A stretch of DNA of 64,000 bases from Acidobacteriota bacterium (GTDB lineage Bacteria; Acidobacteriota; Terriglobia; Terriglobales; Acidobacteriaceae). A program made the translations under genes and the position numbers. This document shows positions 8,018 to 16,388 of this stretch, piece after piece (positions within the stretch are counted from its first letter, which is position 1; every line of letters begins with the position of its first letter). The stretch is from positions 4,739-68,738 of the forward strand of contig JAJYSL010000005.1 of NCBI GenBank assembly GCA_021793595.1. Reading direction: 5' to 3'. The notes beneath the pieces are model-generated. The model made no database searches, was not told where the DNA came from, and was given only the letters and a program-made list of their open reading frames with translations.

Positions 8018-9274
8018 CTACATTCCAGATACGACGTGCATGATCGGATGCTTCACCGGATGTCCTCGTTCGGGCGAATGCCGCGAGTCGTGCGAGTGCG
8101 TTGTGCTTTTGCGATGCGCGGCGCTGCTGTGGGAATGCACTGCGGCGTGCTTCGCGGTTCTGCTTGTTGTTTTGGCGCTGCCGGCGACGGAAGGCGTCAC
8201 CGATGTATTGGAATGCGCGGTTGTGCCGGCATCCCTGGCGGTAGCCAACCCCTTTGCATCGGAGCTGTCATCCAGCGGGGCGGCGGAGCCATTCTGCACG
8301 AAACCGGTATCGAGCACCACTTGTTTTCCGTAGCGCATATCGACGGATCGCAGCCCGGGATATTGCTGCAGCCACTCCTTCAAATGCGCCTGGTATGCCT
8401 GATAACGGGCCAGGTAATCCGAATCGCCGAAGTGGACGAGAGGCTGGCGAGTGGCACCGAGAAACATGGCGCGAACGTCTTCGGGGTCGGACAAGTCGAC
8501 CTGGCTGAGAGTGGAGGAAATGCGGCCGCCCTGGGCATCGAGCGCATGAATGAATTGCAAATACACGGCGATGCGGGCGGCGCGGATGGGCAGCGGGTCA
8601 GCGGAGGCGATGCCGGTGAGCACGGGAAAGGAATAGTGTTGCGAAGCGGCATCGGGCAGGTCGAGGAGCATACCCTGATCGTCGACCAGTCGCACGGTGT
8701 TGCCGTCAAGCGCAAAGGCGACGGGTGCTCGCTCCAGTATGTTCACGCGGATCTGATTGGGCCAAATCCGCATGACGGTCGCGGAGCGCACCCACTTGAG
8801 CGATTCCAATTGAGCCTTGCGATGGGCGAGAGGAATGCGAAAGATGCTGCGGCCCACATCCGGCTCAAAAAATGCTGTCGCCTGGGACCGAGTGACGACG
8901 CGATTCCCGCTGACCCGGATGCCTTCTGTCGATGGCAAAATGAAATGGCGATTCTGAACCAGGAAAGACTTGACGGTAAGACCGGCCAGGGCGATCAGGC
9001 CGCAGACAACGAGAAATGCGAACACTTTGAGGAGGCGAATCCAGCGAGGACCAAAGCCGAAGCGGGAGAAGAAGCGTGATCCGCCGCGGCGACGTACCGG
9101 GACGCGCCGCTGAGAACGCAGAAACGGTGTTTCTGCTTCCCGGGTGGTCGGCTCATCCAATACAGGGTTGGGAATTTCTGCTGTCTCCGCGTTAAATTTT
9201 GGGCGAAAGAGGCGGCTGGCCTCCTCATCCTCGAGCAGCCCGGTGCGTCCGTCGCTTCTTGTGTTTTTTGGCAC
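8018..9274 (-). CDS. ftsQ: Cell division protein FtsQ with extended His/Ser-rich C-terminal tail
   Basis: This 418-residue bitopic inner-membrane divisome protein has an Arg-rich cytoplasmic N-terminus, one membrane helix (about 78-101) and a POTRA domain. The POTRA region includes IRVSGNRVVTRSQ and the RSATVMRIWPNQIRVNILERAPVA stretch (key part RIWPNQIRVNI). The FtsQ/DivIB domain follows, with VRLVDDQGMLLD. The last roughly 85 residues are unusual: Ser/Thr/Ala-rich with 11 His. The start is a GTG at 9274 with little Shine-Dalgarno, so the N-terminus is less certain. It sits between murC and ftsA; no murB or ddl lies between them, unlike many dcw clusters. Confidence 0.9.
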   Translation of the reverse strand: MPKNTRSDGRTGLLEDEEASRLFRPKFNAETAEIPNPVLDEPTTREAETPFLRSQRRVPVRRRGGSRFFSRFGFGPRWIRLLKVFAFLVVCGLIALAGLTVKSFLVQNRHFILPSTEGIRVSGNRVVTRSQATAFFEPDVGRSIFRIPLAHRKAQLESLKWVRSATVMRIWPNQIRVNILERAPVAFALDGNTVRLVDDQGMLLDLPDAASQHYSFPVLTGIASADPLPIRAARIAVYLQFIHALDAQGGRISSTLSQVDLSDPEDVRAMFLGATRQPLVHFGDSDYLARYQAYQAHLKEWLQQYPGLRSVDMRYGKQVVLDTGFVQNGSAAPLDDSSDAKGLATARDAGTTAHSNTSVTPSVAGSAKTTSRTAKHAAVHSHSSAAHRKSTTHSHDSRHSPERGHPVKHPIMHVVSGM

Positions 9275-9336
9275 GGCCGTAGCTGGTCGTGAGAGTCGCC
9301 AATTCGACTATAACCTGCCTGCAATTCCGCGCCACA

Positions 9337-10782
9337 CTATTTTTCGGTTTTCTTCTGGTTTTTTCCGGATTTTATAGGTGTTTTCCTGGGCGTACCGTTC
9401 GAGGTCGCGGATGCAAGAGCGGCCAGAAGCATGAGGCCGGCCTGATGGATATTGCCTGCTCCCATGGTCAGGACCAGGTCGCCGGGTTTGGCGATGTGCA
9501 CGATTTGATCGACAGCTTGCTCGAAAGAGGCGCTGTAGCGCACGTCGGAGCCGTCGATCGCCTCCACCAACGCAAGCGCATCCACGCCCGGGATGGGGGT
9601 TTCGCTGGCTGCGTAAATATCGACGACGCGAACAACATCCGCGGCTTGAAAACAATCGCGGAATTCATGCAGCAGATCGCGGGTGCGAGTGTAGCGGTGC
9701 GGCTGAAACAGAACGAGAATGCGCTGGTAACCGCATTGACGGGCCGCTTCGAGCGTAGCGCGAATTTCCGTGGGGTGGTGACCGTAATCGTCGACGACGG
9801 TGACGCCGCCTACTTCCCCTTTGCGTTGGAAGCGCCGCTCGACGCCGCCAAACTCCGCCAGACCGGCGGCAATGTGTTCGGGCGAGACGCCAAGCTGAAC
9901 TCCAATGGCAACGGCGGCGGCGGCATTTCTCAAGTTATGCAAGCCGGGCACGGAAAGCGTGAAGGGGCCGAGTGCTTCACCTTTGCGATGCACCAGAAAC
10001 TGCGACACGCGACCGGAAACGGCAGCGGATTCGTTTTTTAGAACCTCCAGGCGAAAGGCTGCTTCCGGGGCCAGCCCGTACGTAAACACGGTGTGACGCA
10101 CACGCGGCAGCAACGCCGCGAGTTTGGGGTCATCCACACAAGCTGTGGTCGCGCCATAAAACGGAACGCGATCCATGAATTCGAGAAATGCGCGCTCCAC
10201 GTCTTCCATGTCGCGATAGCAATCCATGTGTTCGCGATCGATGTTGGTGACGACGGCGAGAATGGGCGAGAGCTTGAGGAAGGAGCGATCGCTTTCATCG
10301 GCCTCGGCAACCAGATATTGCGAATGCCCCAGGCGAGCGCTTGAGCCCATGGTTTCAACACGTCCGCCAACGACGACCGTGGGATCGAGGCCGCCTGCGG
10401 CAAGCACCGCGGCGATCATGGAGGTGGTGGTGGTTTTGCCGTGCATCCCGGCGATGGCGACGCCATACTTTAGGCGCATCAGCTCAGCCAGCATTTCCGC
10501 GCGCTGAATGACTGGAATCGATTGCGCGCGTGCCGCCAAAACCTCAGGATTTGTAGGGCTTAGGGCGGAGGTGGTGACGACTACATCCGCACCGGCGATG
10601 TTGGAGGCGGCATGACCTTCAAAAATAGTGGCGCCTAGGCTGAGCAGGCGGTCTGTAATCGGCGACCGTTTCAGGTCGGAGCCGGAGACGCGGTGGCCCA
10701 GATTGAGCAGAATCTCGGCAATTCCGCTCATGCCGATGCCGCCAATGCCAATGAAATGTACGTGCTGCGTGCGGATGAACAT
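9337..10782 (-). CDS. murC: UDP-N-acetylmuramate--L-alanine ligase
   Basis: This 481-residue cytoplasmic Mur ligase adds L-Ala to UDP-MurNAc. It begins MFIRTQHVHFIGIGGIGMSG, the family's dinucleotide-like N-terminus. The ATP P-loop GMHGKTTTT is at about 112-120, EADESDRSF follows, and DDYGHHPTEI is in the C-terminal domain. The frame is open to 10974, but homology fixes the ATG at 10782. A 341-bp gap and two unrelated genes separate it from murG, so it probably has its own promoter. ftsQ follows 62 bp downstream. Confidence 0.97.
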   Translation of the reverse strand: MFIRTQHVHFIGIGGIGMSGIAEILLNLGHRVSGSDLKRSPITDRLLSLGATIFEGHAASNIAGADVVVTTSALSPTNPEVLAARAQSIPVIQRAEMLAELMRLKYGVAIAGMHGKTTTTSMIAAVLAAGGLDPTVVVGGRVETMGSSARLGHSQYLVAEADESDRSFLKLSPILAVVTNIDREHMDCYRDMEDVERAFLEFMDRVPFYGATTACVDDPKLAALLPRVRHTVFTYGLAPEAAFRLEVLKNESAAVSGRVSQFLVHRKGEALGPFTLSVPGLHNLRNAAAAVAIGVQLGVSPEHIAAGLAEFGGVERRFQRKGEVGGVTVVDDYGHHPTEIRATLEAARQCGYQRILVLFQPHRYTRTRDLLHEFRDCFQAADVVRVVDIYAASETPIPGVDALALVEAIDGSDVRYSASFEQAVDQIVHIAKPGDLVLTMGAGNIHQAGLMLLAALASATSNGTPRKTPIKSGKNQKKTEK

Positions 10783-11123
10783 CCTGATGGGAACCCAGCT
10801 TCTACTGTAGCAGCGGGAGCGTGGTGGAAAAGCCGAGCGACGGAGGGTAGCGGTGTAACTCTGAGATTTCAAATTGGAATCCTGCGATTCCGCGCACCAT
10901 CCAAATAGGGAGCACGATCCGATGAGGTCGGAAGTTCGCGGGAAAGCTGGGGTGAAATGTGTCGAAACGACCACAACTTTTTTGCTGAAAATCCGTTAGA
11001 TTGAGATGAGAGTTGTGAGGGATGGCGCGGATGACTCGCCTCCTGCAAAGCTCTCCGAGATTCTTCGCTGCTGAAGCCACAGAATATGGTGGATAGCCGG
11101 AAGCGCAGGTCGGGAGATACGAT
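10783..11123. other. Divergent intergenic region, murC / WxxGxW gene
   Basis: This 341-bp gap must hold the promoters of murC (leftward) and of the secreted repeat protein (rightward). A GGGAG site precedes the ATG at 11124. Open frames here (for example 10802-11248 on the minus strand) have no recognisable protein features. I could not place convincing paired -35/-10 boxes by eye. Confidence 0.4.
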
Positions 11124-12548
11124 ATGCGGTCGCTTCGTTCCCTATTCGTACCCATGCTCGCAGGCATATTTCTTGTGGCCAGTTGTCTAGTCCCAGCGAT
11201 TGCGCAACAGAACGATAGCACGGTTACGCCGCCAGAGGATGCCAACAACCCACAATGGAGTTGCCCGAGTTGCCAGCTGCCGAATTCCGGTCAGGGCCAG
11301 GTGCAGCCGCCGGACAACGACCAATTGTATGGCAATGGCCAACCCCCCGATGGTAACGGCCAGACAGCAGCGCAACCGCAAGGCAACGGCCAGCCCTACG
11401 GCCAGTCATATTACAACGGCCAAGGCGGGGTGCAACAGCAAGATCAAGGCAACGGGCAGTACAATGGGACGCCGCCGCCAGCTCCCCCCGATCAATCGGG
11501 GAGCGAGGATCCGGGTCGCGCCGCGGTGCAACAGGTGGACTCTGCGCCACCTCCGTTTCCAATCGATGCCTATGACCAGCCGCCCTGCCCTGGCGATGGA
11601 TACGAATGGACCCCGGGCTATTGGGGCTGGGACGATGGCTGGGACTGGGTTCCAGGCGCCTGGGTGTACCCGCCGTATGTAGGAGCCTTGTGGACACCCG
11701 GATATTGGGGCTGGGGGGGCGGATTTTATGGCTGGTACCCCGGTTATTGGGGGCTTTCGGTTGGTTTCTATGGCGGAATGTTCTATGGAGGCGGCTATTG
11801 GGGACGCGGGTTCTATGGCGGCCGCTGGGATGGTGATCGATACTATAACAACCGCAATTCAAATAACATCCGAAATGCGAGTTTCCACACGTATAACGGT
11901 CAGCATGGACCCGGTGGATTCAATGGACGCCAGTTCCATGGAGCAGGGAACCTTGGAGCAGGCCGGGTAGCGATGAACGGTCGCGGTGCGACCAATGAGA
12001 GTGTCGCCCGGGCGAACAACTATGCTTCCCTGCACGGAGGCAGGCTGCAAGGCGGCAATGGCCGCGCTTTTAATGGCACAACCATCCACGGCATGAACAC
12101 CGGATTTGGTTCCAGAACGACGTCCACTGGAGGCCGTAACTACGGCAGCTACATGAGCCGTGGCGGCTACAGCAATTCCATGGCGCGTACCAGTGCGAGC
12201 AGATTCGGCGGAGCCTCACCGACACGGGTCTACAATTTGCCGCGCGGCGGCAATTCTTACGGCGGACAGCAAAGGTACGGCAATAGCTACGCCACGAGGG
12301 GGGCATACGGTGGAGGTGCACGCGGTTACAGCGGCTACAACGGAGGTTCTCGCGGGTTTAGCGGTGGCTACAGCGGTGCCCGCAACAGCGGCGGATTCCG
12401 TGGCGGCGGTGGCGGGTTCAGCGGCTTCCACGGTAGCAGCGGATTCGGTGGTGGCGGGTTCCACGGCGGCGGCGGTGGATTCCACGGCGGCGGCGGGGGA
12501 TTCGGTGGTGGTGGGTTCCACGGCGGCGGCGGCGGCGGACATCGCTAA
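11124..12548 (+). CDS. Secreted WxxGxW-repeat protein with glycine-rich C-terminus
   Basis: This 474-residue protein has a signal peptide (about 1-27, ending AIAQ), a Gln/Asn/Gly/Pro-rich region (about 30-140), then repeated WTPGYWGW / WVPGAWVYPP / WTPGYWGWGGGFYGW units (about 155-230). The last part is a very Gly/Ser/Arg-rich tail ending in GGGFHGGGG units. The middle matches the YXWGXW/WXXGXW repeat family, found in secreted proteins of unknown function; the tail resembles structural glycine-rich proteins. It reads against the surrounding dcw genes, so it is an insertion into that cluster. A GGGAG site precedes the start and a strong terminator follows the stop. Confidence 0.75.
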   Translation: MRSLRSLFVPMLAGIFLVASCLVPAIAQQNDSTVTPPEDANNPQWSCPSCQLPNSGQGQVQPPDNDQLYGNGQPPDGNGQTAAQPQGNGQPYGQSYYNGQGGVQQQDQGNGQYNGTPPPAPPDQSGSEDPGRAAVQQVDSAPPPFPIDAYDQPPCPGDGYEWTPGYWGWDDGWDWVPGAWVYPPYVGALWTPGYWGWGGGFYGWYPGYWGLSVGFYGGMFYGGGYWGRGFYGGRWDGDRYYNNRNSNNIRNASFHTYNGQHGPGGFNGRQFHGAGNLGAGRVAMNGRGATNESVARANNYASLHGGRLQGGNGRAFNGTTIHGMNTGFGSRTTSTGGRNYGSYMSRGGYSNSMARTSASRFGGASPTRVYNLPRGGNSYGGQQRYGNSYATRGAYGGGARGYSGYNGGSRGFSGGYSGARNSGGFRGGGGGFSGFHGSSGFGGGGFHGGGGGFHGGGGGFGGGGFHGGGGGGHR

Positions 12549-12576
12549 TCCAGCATTTTCAACCCCATAGAACCGC

Positions 12577-12612
12577 AACAGCAGCCTGCTTGAAGCAGGC
12601 TGCTGTTCTTTT
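12577..12612 (+). terminator. Rho-independent terminator after the WxxGxW gene
   Basis: A perfect 15-nt inverted repeat, AACAGCAGCCTGCTT and its complement, is separated by a single base and followed by CTTTT. In RNA the innermost pairs open to give a normal loop. It begins 28 bp past the stop codon of the plus-strand gene. Confidence 0.85.
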
Positions 12613-12724
12613 GGTGGCGTGCCGTGGGTAGAGCCAGAGATGCAAAGCAACCGCAACCCCACAATCCTTCGCTATTCCCAGAAAGATCGAACGTGCGAAA
12701 ACCTCTGGAGGCTACCCTTCCCTT

Positions 12725-14080
12725 TTATCGAACGCGATATAGAACGACCCCATGGGATGGAACACTGGCGCGGATGGTAGGGTCTGCTTTTTCCATCTTG
12801 CCTGTCCACAGGTTCTCCAGCGAATAGCCGCCCTCCTTCTCTGGAAGCCCCACGACGGATGCCGGTACAGAGACTGTCTCTGTCTGATTCCCGGTGTTGA
12901 ACAAACCGACAATTACATCTCCGTTGGCTTCCTTCTTTGCGAATATCTGTTGGGTGCCGGTATTGACAACTCTTCTGGCCGCAATTGAATCCTGATCAAC
13001 AGCAAGGACAGCAGTGTTCTTCAGATACTGGAGATCCAGTGGATCGAGGTGAGTGAGGTCGACGCCCAGGAGGAGGGGTGACGAGGCGAGGGCCCACAGG
13101 CTCAACTGGGTCTGACGTTCGGCGGGGGTAAGGCCGTTGTTGCTGCCATTCCCTACTTCGATCGAGTCATAGTCGTTAAAGCCTCCCGGACCCGCGTAAG
13201 GCTGCCATTCGGCAGCATAGTTAAAGCGCTTCTCGACATCTTTCCAGCTGGTCAGGGGATAGCTGCTACCCTTCTTTTCGCAGCTATAGCATTCAATGTC
13301 GGGGGCGAATTCCCACTGATTCGCATACTTCATCAATGTCGGTGCGATCGCACGTGTGTAGCTTCCTTGAGTGACATCGAGGACCATGGGTCGCCCGCTC
13401 TGCCGTATTGCTTTAGACCATGCCTTGATGTCGGCGACATTGTGGTTGGCGATGCCATCAATCTTGATGTAATCGACACCCCAGGACGCGAGCATGTTTA
13501 CCCATGAGTTGATGTACGCCTGCGCTCCGGGCTTGTAATAATTAATGCCGACCATGCCCTTGCAGTTGTAGTTGTGCTCCGCAATCGACGGTTCCGCAAT
13601 CTGGGCAGCCGTGTAGGGCGTGCCTTGAATCTGGGTATTCTTGGCGACTGCCTGCTTGGAAATACCGGGCGTGACATAGATGCCGAATTTAAATCCGAGG
13701 CTGTGCATGTACTCAGCGACTACCTGGATGCCATTGGTATCCCCACGGGGCGGGAATCTCAAGGGGTCTGTCACCCAGCGACCATAGTGGTCGACGTTGG
13801 GACCCTGACTGCCCGGACACCGATACCAGAAGTCATCGAGGTTTATGTATTCGTACCCTAGCTTTTGCAAGCCGGAGTTCTGCATGGCTAGAGCCTGGGC
13901 TTTGAGCTTGGCTGCCGTCGGTTGTTCGCGAATGAAGCTCCAACTGCTCCAGCCAAGCACCGGCTTCCGATCGACACCATTCTTCTCTGCCCTGGCGTTC
14001 TGCAGACCGGCCGTGAGGACACCGAGAATCAAGAATGCGGCCACCAGTGCAGCCACAAGAATCCGTCTAAATTGCCTCAT
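12725..14080 (-). CDS. Secreted glycoside hydrolase family 27 (alpha-galactosidase-like)
   Basis: This 451-residue protein has an N-terminal export signal (about 1-31), then a GH27/melibiase (beta/alpha)8 domain. Visible family features are LGWSSWSF, YEYINLDDFWY, FGIYVTPG, and the nucleophile Asp in VDYIKIDGI; PDIE may hold the acid/base Asp. A C-terminal beta domain follows. These enzymes release terminal alpha-galactose or related sugars from oligosaccharides. The ATG at 14080 is chosen from its AAGGA site and the signal peptide; the frame runs to 14173. It lies between murG and murC, in cluster orientation but with no known role in wall synthesis. Substrate is not determinable. Confidence 0.88.
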   Translation of the reverse strand: MRQFRRILVAALVAAFLILGVLTAGLQNARAEKNGVDRKPVLGWSSWSFIREQPTAAKLKAQALAMQNSGLQKLGYEYINLDDFWYRCPGSQGPNVDHYGRWVTDPLRFPPRGDTNGIQVVAEYMHSLGFKFGIYVTPGISKQAVAKNTQIQGTPYTAAQIAEPSIAEHNYNCKGMVGINYYKPGAQAYINSWVNMLASWGVDYIKIDGIANHNVADIKAWSKAIRQSGRPMVLDVTQGSYTRAIAPTLMKYANQWEFAPDIECYSCEKKGSSYPLTSWKDVEKRFNYAAEWQPYAGPGGFNDYDSIEVGNGSNNGLTPAERQTQLSLWALASSPLLLGVDLTHLDPLDLQYLKNTAVLAVDQDSIAARRVVNTGTQQIFAKKEANGDVIVGLFNTGNQTETVSVPASVVGLPEKEGGYSLENLWTGKMEKADPTIRASVPSHGVVLYRVR

Positions 14081-14172
14081 AAAAACCATTCCTTCCCTGT
14101 ACCCATGTGTCATAGCGCCGAAAGTTGCGCCTGCAATTTGGAGGCACCGCTTGCGGCGCGATTCCATCGACA

Positions 14173-15291
14173 TTATTGCGCAGGCTGAGGAGATCTGCCG
14201 CTGAATTGCACGATCAGGGCAGCAATCGATGCGGCGGCGTTCTCGTGAGCCAGGCTGCGAGCTTTCTGGGCCATGGCAGCCAGACCTTCGGGATCTTTGA
14301 GGAGACGAATCAATTCTTCCGTAAGCCGTTGCGGGGTCAAATCCTTCTCTTCAATCATGGCAGCGGCACCGGCCTGCACAAATACGTCGGCATTGCATCT
14401 CTGGTGATCGTCGGCGGCCTGCGGGAATGGAATGAGGAGCGAGGGCTTGCGAGCTGCGGCCAGTTCCGCGACTGTGCTGGCGCCGCTGCGGCACAGAACC
14501 AGGCTGGCGGCTCCGAAGCGCGCCGCCATGTCGTCGAGGAATGGTTCGACTTTCCATGAATTGGCCCAGCGGCCACGCAACTCCGGCGATTGCAGATAGG
14601 CTTGCTCGGTGCCTTCCAAGTGGCGAGCTCCGCTTTGGTGCAGAATGGTTAGCCCAGGTACCGCTGCCAGCAGATCGGCAGCAATCTGCGGCGTGATGCG
14701 GTTGAGCATGCGGGCTCCCTGGCTTCCGCCAAATACGAGAAGTTGGGGCGGCGCATCGACGGGACGAGGCGGAAGCTCGAAGAACTCCGGGCGCACGGGA
14801 ATGCCGGTCAAGTGGCCGTTGCGGAAATATCGCAGCGTATTGGGGAAGTTGACGGCAGCCGCCTGTACCCATCGACCCACCCAGCGGTTGACCATGCCGG
14901 GTACCGCGTTGGGTTCAAACGCAAGGCGCGGAGTGCCAGTTACAATTGCCGCCATCATCGCCGGGCCAGAAGCATAGCCACCAACGCCGAAGACAACATG
15001 CGGCTTGAATTTATGCAGCAAGCGCCTGCAGGCCAATACGCCCAATGGAAGCTTGACGAGCGTCGCCAATTTGGTGCTCAGGTGAACCTGATTGAGCTGG
15101 CCGACCTGAATCAAATCCAATGGAAAACCTGCGGCGGGCACGAGGCGGGTTTCCAGGCCGCGAGAGGTGCCGACGAAGCGTACCTGGGCGCCGTAGGTAT
15201 GCACCAACTCCTGCGCCACCGCCAGTGCCGGAAACACGTGGCCGCCACTACCACCGCCGGCGATCAGGACGCGCAGTTTTCCATTCGCCAT
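14173..15291 (-). CDS. murG: UDP-N-acetylglucosamine--N-acetylmuramyl-(pentapeptide) pyrophosphoryl-undecaprenol N-acetylglucosamine transferase
   Basis: This 372-residue GT28 glycosyltransferase converts lipid I to lipid II at the inner face of the cytoplasmic membrane. The N-terminal glycine-rich loop GGGSGGHVFPALAVA, the acceptor-side FGVGGYASGP, EPNAVPG, and the donor-side CRSGASTVAELAAA and PFPQAADDHQ motifs are all present. It starts 5 nt after the ftsW stop codon, with its Shine-Dalgarno inside ftsW, so the two are probably translationally coupled. Downstream the GH27 gene interrupts the usual murG-murC order. Confidence 0.97.
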   Translation of the reverse strand: MANGKLRVLIAGGGSGGHVFPALAVAQELVHTYGAQVRFVGTSRGLETRLVPAAGFPLDLIQVGQLNQVHLSTKLATLVKLPLGVLACRRLLHKFKPHVVFGVGGYASGPAMMAAIVTGTPRLAFEPNAVPGMVNRWVGRWVQAAAVNFPNTLRYFRNGHLTGIPVRPEFFELPPRPVDAPPQLLVFGGSQGARMLNRITPQIAADLLAAVPGLTILHQSGARHLEGTEQAYLQSPELRGRWANSWKVEPFLDDMAARFGAASLVLCRSGASTVAELAAARKPSLLIPFPQAADDHQRCNADVFVQAGAAAMIEEKDLTPQRLTEELIRLLKDPEGLAAMAQKARSLAHENAAASIAALIVQFSGRSPQPAQ

Positions 15292-15296
15292 GCGCG

Positions 15297-16388
15297 TCAG
15301 TCAATCTCCCTGGTGATGTTTAAAAGCACACCCATACTGACCAACGTAAAGAATAGCGACGTACCGCCCGCGGAAATAAACGGGAGCGCAATACCCTTGG
15401 TGGGAACCAGCGCCAGAACCACGCTGATGTTGAAGAATGCCTGGATGACAATGGTCGCGGTGATGCCGAAAGCAAGAAAGCGCGCGAAGGGATCGGTCGA
15501 CAGCAATGCCGCGCGCAGTCCGCGATACGCGAGGATCAGGAAGAGTGCGACCACGAACAGCGTCCCAATCAGGCCTAGTTCTTCGGCGATGTTTGCAAAA
15601 ATAAAGTCCGTCTGAGGTTCCGGCAGATAGAAGAGCTTTTGCCGGCCTTCCATCAGTCCCACGCCGTGGATACCGCCGGCACCGACCGCAATCAACGATT
15701 GCAGAATGTGAAAGCCGGTACCGCGAGGATCTTTTTCCGGATTGAGAAACGCGATCATGCGGGCGCGACGCCAGGCAACATGGAACAGCATGTAATAGAG
15801 AACCGGCGAGGCTGCCAGCAGGGCGAGCGCTAAATATTTGATCTGCGCTCCGGCCAGGTACAGCATCAGCGCGGTGACAATGGCACAGACGAGGGCGGTG
15901 CCCAGGTCTGGCTCCTTCAGGATGAGTGCAATGAATACGAGACTTGGCAGAGCCGCGGGTAACAGTGCGCGCCGCCAGTCCTGCAACTGGTCCACACGAT
16001 TCTGCAGGAACCAAGCCAGAAAAAGAACGAGGGCCGGCTTGGCAATCTCCGATGGTTGAAAGCTGAAGATGCCAAAACGAATCCAACGATGAGTGTGGTG
16101 CGAATCGTGCATCAAGAAGGTTGCCAGCAACAGCAACGTGGTAACGGCAACGCACGGAAAGATGATGGATGGGCTGTTGTAATGCCGGTAATTGACGCGC
16201 ATCAGAACCAGCATCGTCAGCAGTCCGGCCAGCGCCCATGCGGATTGTTTCAGGACAAAGTCATAGGGAGAGCCGTAACGCTCCTTAGCCATGACTGCGG
16301 AAGCGGAAAATACCATGACCAGTCCAAAGAGCACCAGCAGCAACGTGACGATGAAGAGCCACTTGTCTACGCCGACACGTTTTGCCAT
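15297..16388 (-). CDS. ftsW: Peptidoglycan glycosyltransferase FtsW
   Basis: This 363-residue SEDS-family polymerase has about 10 membrane helices and polymerises lipid II at the division septum. Family signatures include the RWIRFGIFSFQPSEIAKPAL region (key residues FSFQPSE), KEPDLGTALV, FIFANIAEELGLIG and LPFISAGGTSL. It overlaps the 3' end of murD by 22 bp and precedes murG by 5 bp. It could in principle be RodA, but position in the dcw cluster supports FtsW. Confidence 0.96.
   Translation of the reverse strand: MAKRVGVDKWLFIVTLLLVLFGLVMVFSASAVMAKERYGSPYDFVLKQSAWALAGLLTMLVLMRVNYRHYNSPSIIFPCVAVTTLLLLATFLMHDSHHTHRWIRFGIFSFQPSEIAKPALVLFLAWFLQNRVDQLQDWRRALLPAALPSLVFIALILKEPDLGTALVCAIVTALMLYLAGAQIKYLALALLAASPVLYYMLFHVAWRRARMIAFLNPEKDPRGTGFHILQSLIAVGAGGIHGVGLMEGRQKLFYLPEPQTDFIFANIAEELGLIGTLFVVALFLILAYRGLRAALLSTDPFARFLAFGITATIVIQAFFNISVVLALVPTKGIALPFISAGGTSLFFTLVSMGVLLNITREID

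Noticed and set aside
10802..11248. 148-codon minus-strand frame upstream of murC
   Set aside because: No domain, signal or ribosome site; it overlaps the start of the WxxGxW gene on the opposite strand.
12430..12540. Short GGC/GGT repeats in the glycine-rich tail as a CRISPR or tandem array
   Set aside because: Units are irregular codon repeats with no spacers; they are explained by the encoded Gly-rich protein.
12216..12662. Ala-rich minus-strand frame opposite the Gly-rich tail
   Set aside because: It is the antisense shadow of glycine codon repeats and crosses the terminator.
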